44,001 nucleotides of DNA. It comes from Aldersonia kunmingensis (GTDB lineage: Bacteria > Actinomycetota > Actinomycetes > Mycobacteriales > Mycobacteriaceae). Shown one piece after another: positions 32,597 to 41,096 of the stretch (its first letter is position 1; every line of letters begins with the position of its first letter). The translations under genes and the position numbers were made by a program. The notes below the pieces were generated by a model, which had not been told where the DNA came from, did not search any database, and worked only from the letters and a program-made list of their open reading frames with translations. The DNA is taken from contig NZ_LRRB01000238.1 of assembly GCF_001646865.1 (NCBI RefSeq), positions 1 to 44,001 of the forward strand, given 5' to 3'.

Positions 32597-34284
32597 GCCG
32601 TATTGCCGATATCTACCGCAGGATCGAGGGGAGTGGGCGCACGGAGGTTTTCGTGCACCTGCGACCGGAGGCGGAGGTGGCGGCGGAATGGCAGGCGTCG
32701 GTCGCTGCCGGTGGGTCACTCGCCGGAGTTGTGCTCGCGGTTAAGGACAACGTCGATGTCGCCGGACTGCCGACCACTGCGGCTTGTCCGGGTTACGCAT
32801 TCGTGCCCGTCCGTGACGCCGCCGCGGTCGCCGCACTGCGGGCCGCCGGCGCTGTCGTCATTGGCAAGACCAACCTCGACCAGTTCGCCACCGGGCTGGT
32901 CGGAACCCGCAGTCCCTACGGGGCGGTGCGGGATTCGGTTCGGCCCGAACATATTTCGGGTGGGTCCAGCTCGGGCTCCGCAGTCGCGGTCGCACTGGAC
33001 TTCGCGGATATCTCGATCGGCACCGACACCGCCGGTTCCGGTCGCGTGCCGGCCGGCTTGCAGGGCATCGTCGGTATCAAGGCAACTGTTGGCTTGGTCT
33101 CGACCGAGGGCGTTGTCCCCGCCTGCGAAAGCTATGACTGCGTCACCATTTTCGCGCGCGATCTGCCGACCGCGGAAGGCGCGATGGCGGCCATGGCGCA
33201 CGGTGCACCGGATCGGACATGGCCGAGCGATATGGCGTTCGCCGCGCCACCGCGCGCCCGCGTCGCCATTCCGGCCGAACTGCCGGCCCTCGACGATTCG
33301 TGGCACGCGGCGTTCGACCGGGTCGTTCGCGGGCTCACTGCACAGGACATCGAGGTCGTCCCGATCGATATCGCGCCCTTCCTCGCGGCTGCGCGCCTGC
33401 TCTACGACGGTGCGCTGGTCGCCGAGAGGTGGGCAGCGGTCGGTGAGTTCATCGGCACCGCCGATTCGCACGCGCAGGTTGATCCCACGGTTGGCGCCAT
33501 CGTGTCCGGTGGCGCTCGATTCGCCGCGGCCGACCTGGTACGGGACCGCCGCCGGGTCGCGGAACTGCGCCGCGAGGCGTTTGCGTTGCTGCGTGGCTGC
33601 GATGCACTGATGGTGCCGACGGCGCCCGCGCACCCGACGATCGCGGAGGTTGCGGCCGATCCTGTGGGAGTGAATTCGCGGATGGGCACGTACACCAACT
33701 TCTGCAATCTGTTCGACATGAGCGCGGTCGCGATCCCGGCCGGAACGGTCGATGAGGGCGACCGGGGTACCGCGCAGTTCGGCGTGACATTGCTCGCGCA
33801 GGCGTTCGGCGATGCAGTGGTGGCAGATCTGGCCCGGGCGATCCTCGGGCTCGATCGAGCGCAGGCCTCGTGGCCGGAGCGCGCGGGCGCACCGGCGCGG
33901 GAACTTGCGGTCTTCGGTGCGCATCTGCGCGGGCAGCCGCTCGAGCACGAGCTGACCAGCCGCGGCGCCCGGTGGGCCGGTGCTGTGCGAACGGCGCCGA
34001 ACTACCGGCTCAAAGCGCTCGACACGACACCGCCGAAACCGGGGCTACTGCGAACCGAGTCTGGGGGCGCGCAGATCGTGGGGGAGCGGTGGGTGCTGTC
34101 GCCCGCGGCGCTTGGCGCTTTCCTGGCCGCGCTGCCTGCGCCGATGATGCTCGGCTCGGTCGAGTTGGACGACGGAAGCCGACTCACCGGCTTCGGCTGT
34201 GACCACGCCGCGGGGCTCCGTGGCGTCGACATCACGAAGCACGGCGGCTGGGTCGCCGCACACGCCGCAGTAGCTACCGCGTAG
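32593..34284 (+). CDS. atzF: Allophanate hydrolase
   Basis: Converts allophanate to ammonia and CO2, the last step of urea/guanidine carboxylase pathways. 563 residues: an amidase-signature domain with Lys51 (VLAVKDNVDVAG), cis-Ser125 (SGGSSSGSA) and nucleophile Ser149 (DTAGSGRVPA), the 24-residue Ser-Ser spacing of AtzF, then the C-terminal allophanate-hydrolase domain (LRGQPLEHELTSRGARWAG, TAPNYRLKAL, MMLGSVELDDGSRLTGFGC). ATGA overlap with the carboxyltransferase gene fixes the start. An imperfect hairpin region (TTGGCAC at 34311 with GTGCCAA at 34352) follows the operon. Confidence 0.93.
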   Translation: MSRIADIYRRIEGSGRTEVFVHLRPEAEVAAEWQASVAAGGSLAGVVLAVKDNVDVAGLPTTAACPGYAFVPVRDAAAVAALRAAGAVVIGKTNLDQFATGLVGTRSPYGAVRDSVRPEHISGGSSSGSAVAVALDFADISIGTDTAGSGRVPAGLQGIVGIKATVGLVSTEGVVPACESYDCVTIFARDLPTAEGAMAAMAHGAPDRTWPSDMAFAAPPRARVAIPAELPALDDSWHAAFDRVVRGLTAQDIEVVPIDIAPFLAAARLLYDGALVAERWAAVGEFIGTADSHAQVDPTVGAIVSGGARFAAADLVRDRRRVAELRREAFALLRGCDALMVPTAPAHPTIAEVAADPVGVNSRMGTYTNFCNLFDMSAVAIPAGTVDEGDRGTAQFGVTLLAQAFGDAVVADLARAILGLDRAQASWPERAGAPARELAVFGAHLRGQPLEHELTSRGARWAGAVRTAPNYRLKALDTTPPKPGLLRTESGGAQIVGERWVLSPAALGAFLAALPAPMMLGSVELDDGSRLTGFGCDHAAGLRGVDITKHGGWVAAHAAVATA

Positions 34285-34376
34285 CCGGTATGGCCGGGGA
34301 GAGCGGAGTTTTGGCACGCGCTGTGTACCGGCCGAGCGTTGATTAGGCTGGGTGCCAAGCGACCTGCGCGGGCGGA

Positions 34377-35513
34377 GTGCAATTGGTTCCTGGCGAGCGA
34401 ACACCGTCGACAGCGCCTCGCGCCCGAGAACGCCGTGGGCGCGGGGTCGTCCCCGTCCTGCTCGCATTGCTCGCCGTCTTCGTGGTTCTCGGTGCCGTCG
34501 AACAATGCGGCGGACCTGGGGCTTTTGGCACGCGAACCCTGCAGACCGTGCCTGCCCCGCCACCACCGCCGCCACCGCCTCCGCTCGATCCGGTGGCCGT
34601 CGGGGCAACCGTCAACCCTGTCCTGGCGAATATCGACGTTTCGCTCGAGCCGCTCGGACTGGAAGGCGCGGGAACGGGAATCGTGCTCACCCCCGACGGG
34701 CAGGTGCTCACCAGCCATCACGTGGTGAAGGGCGCGGAAACGATCGCCGTGACAGATGTGGGAACGAGCGAGACGTTCGACGCGACAGTGCTCGGCTACG
34801 ACGCATCGCGCGATATCGCGCTGCTCCAACTCGAGGGCGCTGCGGGGCTGCCCGTCGCGCGGATCGGTGATTCGAAAGCCGTGCGTATCGGCCATCAGGT
34901 GATGGCGATCGGCAATGCCGGGGGTGCCGGCGGGATACCGACCGGAGTGCTCGGCAAGGTGACGAACCTCGACCAATCGATCGTGGCGCGCAATGAGGCC
35001 GATTATTCGCGTAAGTCGATCGATGGATTGATCGAGGTCGAGGCCGAAGTCTCGGCAGGTCAGTCCGGCGGGTCACTCGTCGACTGGTCGGGCGCGGTCG
35101 TCGGGGTCGTGACCGCGGCCTCGGGCGAGGTGGCGCGGGAACTGCACCAGCCGACCAACGGATACGCAGTCCCCATCGCCGACGCGATGGCCATCGTCAC
35201 GCAGATTCGCTCTGGCGTCCCGTCGGACACGGTCCATATCGGGCGCACTGCCGAGCTCGGGGTGATGATCTCCAATGCGCCGGGCGGAGCAAAAGTGGAC
35301 GTCACCTTCTACGGTTCGGCCGCGTATCGCGCTGGTATCCCGGACGGGGCAGTGATCACGGCCGCCAACGGTCGCCCGGTCGGCTCGACCGACGATCTGC
35401 GCAAGGTGATCACCCGGGCGCAACCCGGCGAGATGCTGGATCTCGGCTGGATAGACGGCGCGGGGATGCTGCGCCGGACGACGCTAGAACTGGACGAAGG
35501 CCCGCCGAACTAG
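34377..35513 (+). CDS. Membrane-anchored HtrA/PepD-like serine protease
   Basis: 378-residue periplasmic-side protease. A basic N-terminus (RARERRGRG), one membrane helix at about residues 24-42 and a run of nine prolines (about 60-68) precede a trypsin-like domain with His115 (LTSHHVVKG), Asp146 (SRDIALLQL) and Ser230 (AGQSGGSL), then a PDZ domain (ELGVMISNAPGG, GIPDGAVITAANGRPVGSTDDL). Typical of envelope quality-control proteases of the PepD/HtrA group in mycobacteria. The GTG start at 34377 lacks a good ribosome-binding site, so the start may be a few codons off. Confidence 0.88.
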   Translation: MQLVPGERTPSTAPRARERRGRGVVPVLLALLAVFVVLGAVEQCGGPGAFGTRTLQTVPAPPPPPPPPPLDPVAVGATVNPVLANIDVSLEPLGLEGAGTGIVLTPDGQVLTSHHVVKGAETIAVTDVGTSETFDATVLGYDASRDIALLQLEGAAGLPVARIGDSKAVRIGHQVMAIGNAGGAGGIPTGVLGKVTNLDQSIVARNEADYSRKSIDGLIEVEAEVSAGQSGGSLVDWSGAVVGVVTAASGEVARELHQPTNGYAVPIADAMAIVTQIRSGVPSDTVHIGRTAELGVMISNAPGGAKVDVTFYGSAAYRAGIPDGAVITAANGRPVGSTDDLRKVITRAQPGEMLDLGWIDGAGMLRRTTLELDEGPPN

Positions 35514-35538
35514 CGGCCGAAAAGAGGACAATTGTCGT

Positions 35539-35721
35539 ATGAGCGAGTCACCGGAAATCGAAGAACCGCTCGACGATGTTTTCGAACAGCGTCAGTTCGT
35601 CGGCGACGAACCCGATTCACCTGAAGTGAGCACGCTAGCGGTCGAGGCGAACCCGGCCGACGTGTTGGAGCAGCAGGTCGAAGTCGGCCGTGGCGACGAA
35701 GAGGACGAGTTCCGGGCTTAG
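35539..35721 (+). CDS. Small acidic protein with repeated D-V-x-EQ motif
   Basis: 60 residues, about one third Asp/Glu. Two copies of a short motif are visible: PLDDVFEQRQFV (residues 10-21) and NPADVLEQQVEV (residues 38-49). Similar small proteins with E-A-D-x-x-D-x-x-EQ segments are widespread in actinomycetes and uncharacterised. GAGGA lies 11 nt before the ATG and the gene is 25 bp after the protease, so the two may be co-transcribed. Likely disordered or a small dimer. Confidence 0.65.
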   Translation: MSESPEIEEPLDDVFEQRQFVGDEPDSPEVSTLAVEANPADVLEQQVEVGRGDEEDEFRA

Positions 35722-35739
35722 CGGAGCCGAGTCGCGAAA

Positions 35740-36288
35740 CTACCGACGGACGTCCTTCTCCTCGCCGAGATCTGTGAGCGGTTCCGTGCTGTCGGGTTCG
35801 TGTCGACGGACGGTGAGCGGCAGAACGATCCAAAGGATCAGCAGAAGCAGCGCGACACCGGCAGTCGCCACCCAGGCCGCGACCGGTCCGACCACCACGG
35901 AGAACACAAGCGCTATGACGCCCGTGAGTGCGGCGCCAAGCATGATCAGGCCGATCATCGCGCAGCGGTGCGCCGCGTCAACGAGCAGATCGAGTTGGTG
36001 GCGGCGGAACAGCATGCGGTGCATTCCTACCGGCGCGACAAGCAATGCGGTCGCGACGATCGAACACACCACTGTCCCGAGGTAGATACCTTTCTGCTGG
36101 CCGGACAAGTCCTCGAACTCATCCAGGAACGGCAGTGTCAGCAGGAATCCGGTGAGCAGCTGCACGCCGGTCTGCACCACGCGCAGTTCCTGCAGCAGGC
36201 TCAGCCAATTGCGGTCGAGACGCTCCATCCGCGTCTCGTTGCGGGCGTTGGCATACCAATCGTCATCGCCGGTGGCCTGCGAATTCAC
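35740..36288 (-). CDS. DUF6328 membrane protein
   Basis: About 182 residues from GTG at 36288 (an ATG at 36348 would add 20 unrelated residues). Pattern of DUF6328: RLDRNWLSLLQELRVVQTGVQLLTGFLLTLPFLDEF, APVGMHRMLFRRHQLDLLVDAAHRCAMIGL, and LLLILWIVLPL. Four membrane helices. Function unknown. Convergent with the small acidic protein gene, 18 bp apart, and divergent from a small membrane protein gene at 36442. Confidence 0.75.
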   Translation of the reverse strand: MNSQATGDDDWYANARNETRMERLDRNWLSLLQELRVVQTGVQLLTGFLLTLPFLDEFEDLSGQQKGIYLGTVVCSIVATALLVAPVGMHRMLFRRHQLDLLVDAAHRCAMIGLIMLGAALTGVIALVFSVVVGPVAAWVATAGVALLLLILWIVLPLTVRRHEPDSTEPLTDLGEEKDVRR

Positions 36289-36441
36289 TGTTGAACCATA
36301 CCCACGTCCAATGGTCGTAGAGCAGCTTCGTGACCATTCGGTGAACACCGCCTGCCAGCGGGTATGCCGGGGGTACCGTGGAAATCACCGTTCCGACCGA
36401 ACGTCGCGAGCCGGCGTTCGCACATGAGGAGAGGAGACCTC

Positions 36442-36663
36442 ATGAGCCTGAACATCTTCGCTGGCTGGGCCGGATACGTTCTCGCGTTGATCGCGGTCGT
36501 ATCCGCAGGCAGTTTCCTGGTCGCCGCGGGATACGGCTTCACAGGGTGGGCGCTCATCGCTGCGCTCATCTTCGTTGGGGCGGTCGCGCTGGCCGTGGGA
36601 ATCGTGGGTGGCACGGTCCACCACGACCACAAGCTGCACCGGGAAACGCCACATATGTTCTGA
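36442..36663 (+). CDS. Small membrane protein, two helices, His-rich tail
   Basis: 73 residues: MSLNIFAGWAGYVLALIAVVSAG..., two membrane helices (about 8-28 and 33-55) and a His-rich C-terminus GGTVHHDHKLHRETPHMF that could bind metal. GGAGAGGAGA precedes the ATG, a strong ribosome-binding site. No family recognised. Confidence 0.65.
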   Translation: MSLNIFAGWAGYVLALIAVVSAGSFLVAAGYGFTGWALIAALIFVGAVALAVGIVGGTVHHDHKLHRETPHMF

Positions 36664-36730
36664 CCCGCGAACTGCGCTGCGGGCCGCCCGAGGAGGGCGG
36701 CTTGCTCGTGTCTCGGGACGGCGCGGATGC

Positions 36731-36800
36731 TTGACACCCTCCGTAACAGGTAACACACTTCTTGTTGTACCTATAACGCGGAGTACCGGATAAATCCGCG
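36731..36800 (+). promoter_or_regulatory. Promoter/operator region of the AurF-like gene
   Basis: A consensus -35 TTGACA (36731-36736), an inverted repeat AGGTA-N15-TACCT (36748-36772), and two further overlapping repeats, CGGAT-AA-ATCCG (36787-36798) and CGCGGA-N12-TCCGCG (36777-36800). I could not assign a convincing -10 at 17 bp. The palindromes suggest a dedicated repressor site. Confidence 0.4.
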
Positions 36801-36834
36801 TGCGGCGAGCGTGCTTACAAGGAGGTGAGCCGCG

Positions 36835-37785
36835 GTGTCGGGTGTCGAACAGCGGCGGTCCCGAACGACGGAAGCGCAACGCAACGAGGACCGTGAGCGC
36901 ACTGCGGCCCGGCTCCTGAGATCCTCAGCCGAAAAGTTTTACGACCCGGATGTCGACATTGCCTGGGACGCCCCGTGGGTCGAGGGCAAGGCTTGGCTGC
37001 CAGAAGAGCGAATCTCGCTCTACGGCACCAAACTGTGGGACCAGCTCACCCCGGAACAGCGAATCGAGCTGGGCAAGCACGAACTCGTCAGTCTCCTGAG
37101 CTTCGGTATCTGGGCCGAGGCGGTGTTGAGCGGAATCCTCCTGCGCGTGGTCGGGCACGGGCCCGCGACGTCGGCGCATTCGCTCTACGCGTTGACCGAG
37201 ATTGCCGATGAGGCCCGGCATTCGACGATGTTCGCCCGGCTGATCGAGAAGACCGGCGTCCCGGCGTATCGCCAGCCCGCGGTATCCCGACTGCTCGAGC
37301 GCGTCGTGCAGTTGATGCCGATCGGTCCGGCGACCTACGGCGGCACACTGCTCATCGAGGAGGTGCTCGACCGGGGGCAGCGCCAGGCGATGGCCGACCC
37401 CGGTGTCCAGCCGCATGTACGTCAGTTGATGCGCATCCATGTGCTCGAAGAGGCGAGGCACATCAGCTATGCGCGGGCCGAAATGCGCCGCGGGCTCGAG
37501 AAGCGAAATGCCTTGCGCCGAGCCCCGCACCGCGCCGCACTCGCGGGGTTTGCGGTGGTCGTCTACCCCCTGATGATCACGCCACGGGTCTACCGCTCGG
37601 TGGGGATCAGCCCGGCGCGCGGATTCGCCGCCGCGATGCGGAGCCCGCAGTACCGGATCAACATGACCTTCATGTCCGAGCCGATGCTGCGGTACTTCGC
37701 CGAGGTGGGGATGTACGACGGCGCCGTCACCAAGTTCCTGTGGAAGCTGACGCGCTCGGTGCCCGCCGAGCTCGCCGCGAAGTGA
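36835..37785 (+). CDS. AurF-like diiron oxygenase
   Basis: 316-residue ferritin-like protein of the p-aminobenzoate N-oxygenase (AurF) family. Diiron ligands are visible as Glu in FGIWAEAVLSG, E-x-x-H in ADEARHSTMF, Glu in LLIEEVLD, and H...E-x-x-H in HVLEEARHISYARAEM. Residues about 230-250 form one hydrophobic stretch (ALAGFAVVVYPLMI) that may touch the membrane. Such enzymes oxidise amines or other substrates with O2; the substrate here is unknown. The GTG start follows AAGGAGGTGAG, a near-perfect ribosome-binding site. Confidence 0.85.
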   Translation: MSGVEQRRSRTTEAQRNEDRERTAARLLRSSAEKFYDPDVDIAWDAPWVEGKAWLPEERISLYGTKLWDQLTPEQRIELGKHELVSLLSFGIWAEAVLSGILLRVVGHGPATSAHSLYALTEIADEARHSTMFARLIEKTGVPAYRQPAVSRLLERVVQLMPIGPATYGGTLLIEEVLDRGQRQAMADPGVQPHVRQLMRIHVLEEARHISYARAEMRRGLEKRNALRRAPHRAALAGFAVVVYPLMITPRVYRSVGISPARGFAAAMRSPQYRINMTFMSEPMLRYFAEVGMYDGAVTKFLWKLTRSVPAELAAK

Positions 37786-37832
37786 CCGAATTGCCCGGTG
37801 GAGCAGTTCGGCGTTGTGGATGAACCTGCGCA

Positions 37833-37924
37833 GTCATTGGCCGTGAACGGAAGATTCGTTGCGTTAGACGGAGTGAACGCTTCCGTTCACCCCGTCCGGT
37901 CGACTTCCGCTCGTAACCAATGAC
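37833..37924. terminator. Nested/alternative hairpins between convergent genes
   Basis: GTGAACGGAAG (37843-37853) pairs perfectly with CTTCCGTTCAC (37880-37890), enclosed by GTCATTGG (37833-37840) with CCAATGAC (37917-37924). A second copy, GACGGAGTGAACG (37867-37879), pairs with 37884-37896 around a CTTC loop. The two folds exclude each other. Probable bidirectional terminator. Confidence 0.6.
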
Positions 37925-37938
37925 GAGGGAGCGCGCCC

Positions 37939-39408
37939 CTAACTCACCCGCTCGACCGAGATCGTCAGGCCCGCAGCCCGCAGTCGGTCGATCAGGGTGT
38001 CGCCCATGACGGTCGCCGGGGTCGCGACTCCCGTGACTGTCGACAGCTTCGACTCGTCGAATGCGAGCGCGAGCCCGGACTCTCCGAGCATGACGGCGGT
38101 CAATTTGTAGCCAGGGTCGCCATCGCCGGCCACCACGGTCCGGTACTTCGCGCCGGACGAGGTGTGGGTGATGAACTCGCTGCGGAACCAGCCGTTGTCC
38201 TGGGTCTGCTGGCTCGGTCCGGTGCCCGGCTTGGGCAGTACCCGGTCCAGGATCTTGTTGCCCCAGCCGCGAGTAAGCACGGCCATGAGCGTCAGGCCCA
38301 CGGGAAGGACGCCCGCTGTGGCCGTCGCGATGACCGGAGCAGCGGCGGTCTTCCCGGTGCCCATCACCTCGCGGTAGCGGAAGTCCTTGCCGTAAGCCCA
38401 GCCCAGCAATGCGTTGCTGCGGCGAACGATTCGGGTGTTGTAACTCGCCATAATGAAGGTGGTTACCCAGCCCGTAAGGCTCGGATCGATGGACTTCGCG
38501 GGGGACAGTGCGCGATCGGACTGCTTGCCGAGATCGGGCTCGAGTGCGCGGTCTGGGGACAGCGCGTACGGGTCGGCTGTGACCTTCATCAACGAGCGGT
38601 CGTCCATAACCGCCTCGGCCTGTCCGCGGCCGGACGCGATGGTGCCGCCGCTGAACCCGCCCTTCGCCGTAGCGACCATCGTCGACTCGGTGAGCTCGCC
38701 GGTGTTGTCGGCGATCGACTGCTTGTAAGTGGCATAGACGCCGAGATCCGAAGGGACAGAATCGTATCCGCAGGAGTGCACGATGCGTGCTCCCGTGGCG
38801 AGGGCGTGCTCCTGGAAGCGGTCGATGCTGTCGCGCACGAACAGCACCTCGCCGGTGAGGTCGGCGTAGTGCGTTCCGGCGCGCGCGCATGCCTCGACGA
38901 GGGACAGCCCGTACTTCGCGTATGGGCCGACGGTGGTGACGACTACGCGGGTGCGCCCCGCCAGGTCGACCAGCGACTTCTCGTCCGACGCATCGGCAGT
39001 GACGATCGCCCAATCCTGCGCGCCCGCACCGAGTCCCGCGCGCACCTTGGCGACCTTGTCGGCCGAGCGCCCGGCCAGTGCGATGCGAGCCCCGGTCGGC
39101 GCGGCCATGGCGAGATACTTCGCGGTCAGTTCGCCGACGAATCCGGTTGCGCCGTAGAGCACCACGTCGAACTCGCGCTCGTTGCCCTTCGGCTTGGGTT
39201 CGGCCTTGGGCTGGGTCTCCGCAGCCGGCGCGGCCTTCTTCGCGGGAGCGCTCTTTTTGGCGGGCGCGGCTTTCTTGGCGGCCGCAGCAGGTGCGGCCTT
39301 CTTGGCGGGCGTTCGTTTGGCCGGTGTCTTCTTGGCCGGCGTGGCCTTCGGCTCGGCAGGCGGCTCCGCCGCTGGCCCAGTAGTCGGTTCGGCCGTTGGC
39401 TCAGTCAT
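37939..39408 (-). CDS. Trans-acting enoyl reductase family protein with histone-like Lys/Ala/Pro N-terminal tail
   Basis: 489 residues. From about residue 77 it is a saccharopine-dehydrogenase-fold protein of the trans-acting enoyl reductase group (REFDVVLYGATGFVGELTAKYLA, ALAGRSADKVAKV, VVTTVGPYAKYGLSLVEACARAGTHYADLTGE, HSCGYDSVPSDLGVY), like Rv2449c and Rv2953 of M. tuberculosis, which act in envelope-lipid synthesis. Residues 1-76 are an added tail: acidic Thr/Pro/Glu repeats, then ten or so Ala-Lys-Lys-Ala-Pro-type repeats resembling histone H1/HupB tails. ATG at 39408 overlaps the end of the upstream kinase gene by 8 nt. The tail may bind nucleic acid or acidic partners; that is inference. 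Confidence 0.88.
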   Translation of the reverse strand: MTEPTAEPTTGPAAEPPAEPKATPAKKTPAKRTPAKKAAPAAAAKKAAPAKKSAPAKKAAPAAETQPKAEPKPKGNEREFDVVLYGATGFVGELTAKYLAMAAPTGARIALAGRSADKVAKVRAGLGAGAQDWAIVTADASDEKSLVDLAGRTRVVVTTVGPYAKYGLSLVEACARAGTHYADLTGEVLFVRDSIDRFQEHALATGARIVHSCGYDSVPSDLGVYATYKQSIADNTGELTESTMVATAKGGFSGGTIASGRGQAEAVMDDRSLMKVTADPYALSPDRALEPDLGKQSDRALSPAKSIDPSLTGWVTTFIMASYNTRIVRRSNALLGWAYGKDFRYREVMGTGKTAAAPVIATATAGVLPVGLTLMAVLTRGWGNKILDRVLPKPGTGPSQQTQDNGWFRSEFITHTSSGAKYRTVVAGDGDPGYKLTAVMLGESGLALAFDESKLSTVTGVATPATVMGDTLIDRLRAAGLTISVERVS

Positions 39409-40849
39409 GCGACCCCCGTTTCGATTTCTTGCGGTTTGTTTGCGATCGTCCGTGCAGGCGGCGGCGGGTGGCCGCCGTGGCGCTGGTATCGAGCCATTCC
39501 CGGTGCGCGCGACCGAGTTCCGTGGCCGGCTCGTCACCGTACATCCACTCGCGCGCGATGCGGTGCCAATTCGCGGATGCCTCGAGTTGTCCGAGCATGC
39601 CGAAGGTCAGGAAGTCCGCGCGACGGGAAAACAGGTGCTCGGGTGGGAGGTTCTGCTGCTTCATTCCGGCGAACTCGGTTGCGCGCGGATCGATTGCGAG
39701 CAGGAAAGCGCCGCTTGCCAATTCAGGGGTGATCCGCAGTTCCTGATCCACCAGGCACCACTCGGAGGCCGAGTACACGTAATCGACAACCTCGTCGACC
39801 GACACCGGCTGTGTCGAGTCGAACACGCCCCGCCGCTCCCACAGCCGGTAGAGGTCCTCGCCACGGTCCTCGGCGGCTGCGCGCAGGCAATCGAGTTCGA
39901 AGTCCACGAGTGCCGGGTCCATGGTGTTGAACAGGCCGAAGTCGATGAACGCCACGCGCCCGTCCTCGCCGAGCAACACGTTGCCAGGATGCGGGTCGCC
40001 GCAGAATTCGTCGAAGCTGAACAACGAGCCGACGTAGAAGCGGTAGACGATCTCGCCGATCCGGTCGCGGGTCTCCTGCGGCAAGTCGCCGATGCCGGCG
40101 AAACCGATGCCGGGGAAGTACTCGCTCACCAGTACCCGCGTGCGGCACAGTTCGGGCACCGGCGGCGGGACCGCGATGAACGGATGCCCCTGGAAAAGTT
40201 CCGCGATCCGCGTATGCGTGCGCGCCTCGAGTTGATAGTCGAGTTCGTTCTCGATGTTGTCGGTCAGTTCGTCGAGCACAGCGGAGGTCACCCACGGCAT
40301 TGCCGACTGGATCACCCGGCGCAGCATTACGAGGTTGCGCAGGTCGGCGCGCACCGCGGCGTCGATGCCCGGATACTGCACCTTGACCGCGACCTGCCGG
40401 CCGTCATGCAGTCGCGCCCGGTAGACCTGCCCGATCGACGCCGCGGCGATCGGTTCGGACTCGAACTCGGCGAACAGTTCGGTGATCGGGGCACCGAGGT
40501 CGGCCTCGACGACGGCACGCATGTCGGCGAAGGGGACGCTCGGCGCGCTGTCACGCAGAACGGCCAGCTTCTCCTGGAAGGCCTCGCGGTGGGCAGGCGG
40601 GACGAGGTCCAGATCGAGTACCGAGAGCATCTGGCCGAGCTTCATCGCGACGCCCTTCATCGCGCCGAGCACGGTGACCAACTGTTCGGCTGCGCGAATC
40701 GTCGATTCCTCGCGCAACTGCTCGCGGACTTCTTCGGAGCGGCCCACCATGGACATCCGGGTTTTGCCGCTGCGAAGCACCTGCCCAGCGGCTGCGGCGC
40801 CGAGCTTCGATCCTCTCGCCAGGCGTGAGGTCGGCACCTGCTTCGGCAA
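39401..40849 (-). CDS. ABC1/UbiB-family atypical kinase (AarF domain)
   Basis: 482-residue UbiB/ADCK-type protein-kinase-like ATPase. Family motifs: KxGQ in AMKLGQMLSVLD, the A-rich nucleotide loop AAASIGQVYRA, the ion-pair Lys in VAVKVQYPG, catalytic loop FCGDPHPGNVLL and metal motif FIDFGLF. In bacteria the family supports quinone or isoprenoid-lipid metabolism; no membrane helix is seen here. TTG start at 40849 with GGAGG 5 nt before. The gene overlaps the enoyl-reductase-family gene by 8 nt, so the two are likely functional partners. The C-terminus is basic (RRRLHGRSQTNRKKSKRGSHD). Confidence 0.88.
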   Translation of the reverse strand: MPKQVPTSRLARGSKLGAAAAGQVLRSGKTRMSMVGRSEEVREQLREESTIRAAEQLVTVLGAMKGVAMKLGQMLSVLDLDLVPPAHREAFQEKLAVLRDSAPSVPFADMRAVVEADLGAPITELFAEFESEPIAAASIGQVYRARLHDGRQVAVKVQYPGIDAAVRADLRNLVMLRRVIQSAMPWVTSAVLDELTDNIENELDYQLEARTHTRIAELFQGHPFIAVPPPVPELCRTRVLVSEYFPGIGFAGIGDLPQETRDRIGEIVYRFYVGSLFSFDEFCGDPHPGNVLLGEDGRVAFIDFGLFNTMDPALVDFELDCLRAAAEDRGEDLYRLWERRGVFDSTQPVSVDEVVDYVYSASEWCLVDQELRITPELASGAFLLAIDPRATEFAGMKQQNLPPEHLFSRRADFLTFGMLGQLEASANWHRIAREWMYGDEPATELGRAHREWLDTSATAATRRRLHGRSQTNRKKSKRGSHD

Positions 40850-41096
40850 TCGAACCTCCGTCGTCCGTCGGCCGGCCTCGGGCCAGATGACACACTGTCA
40901 CGTACCCGCGTGCGCGACTCGGGAAGCGTAACCATATGGTCTCGGGCGACGAAGAAACATGGCAAGACGTGATGGACGTTACATTTGTCAGGCGGAAAGG
41001 GAGCCCGTGCGACCAGATTCTGAAGCGGGTTCGTTTCGTAAGCGACGTGGATCCCATCTTTCGATCGTGCCGCCCAAGCAGGAGAAGGGAGCCGAC

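Noticed and set aside
31055-32719. Long open frame (554 codons) antisense to the carboxyltransferase gene
   Set aside because: No recognisable domain; the plus-strand gene is well supported and coupled on both sides.
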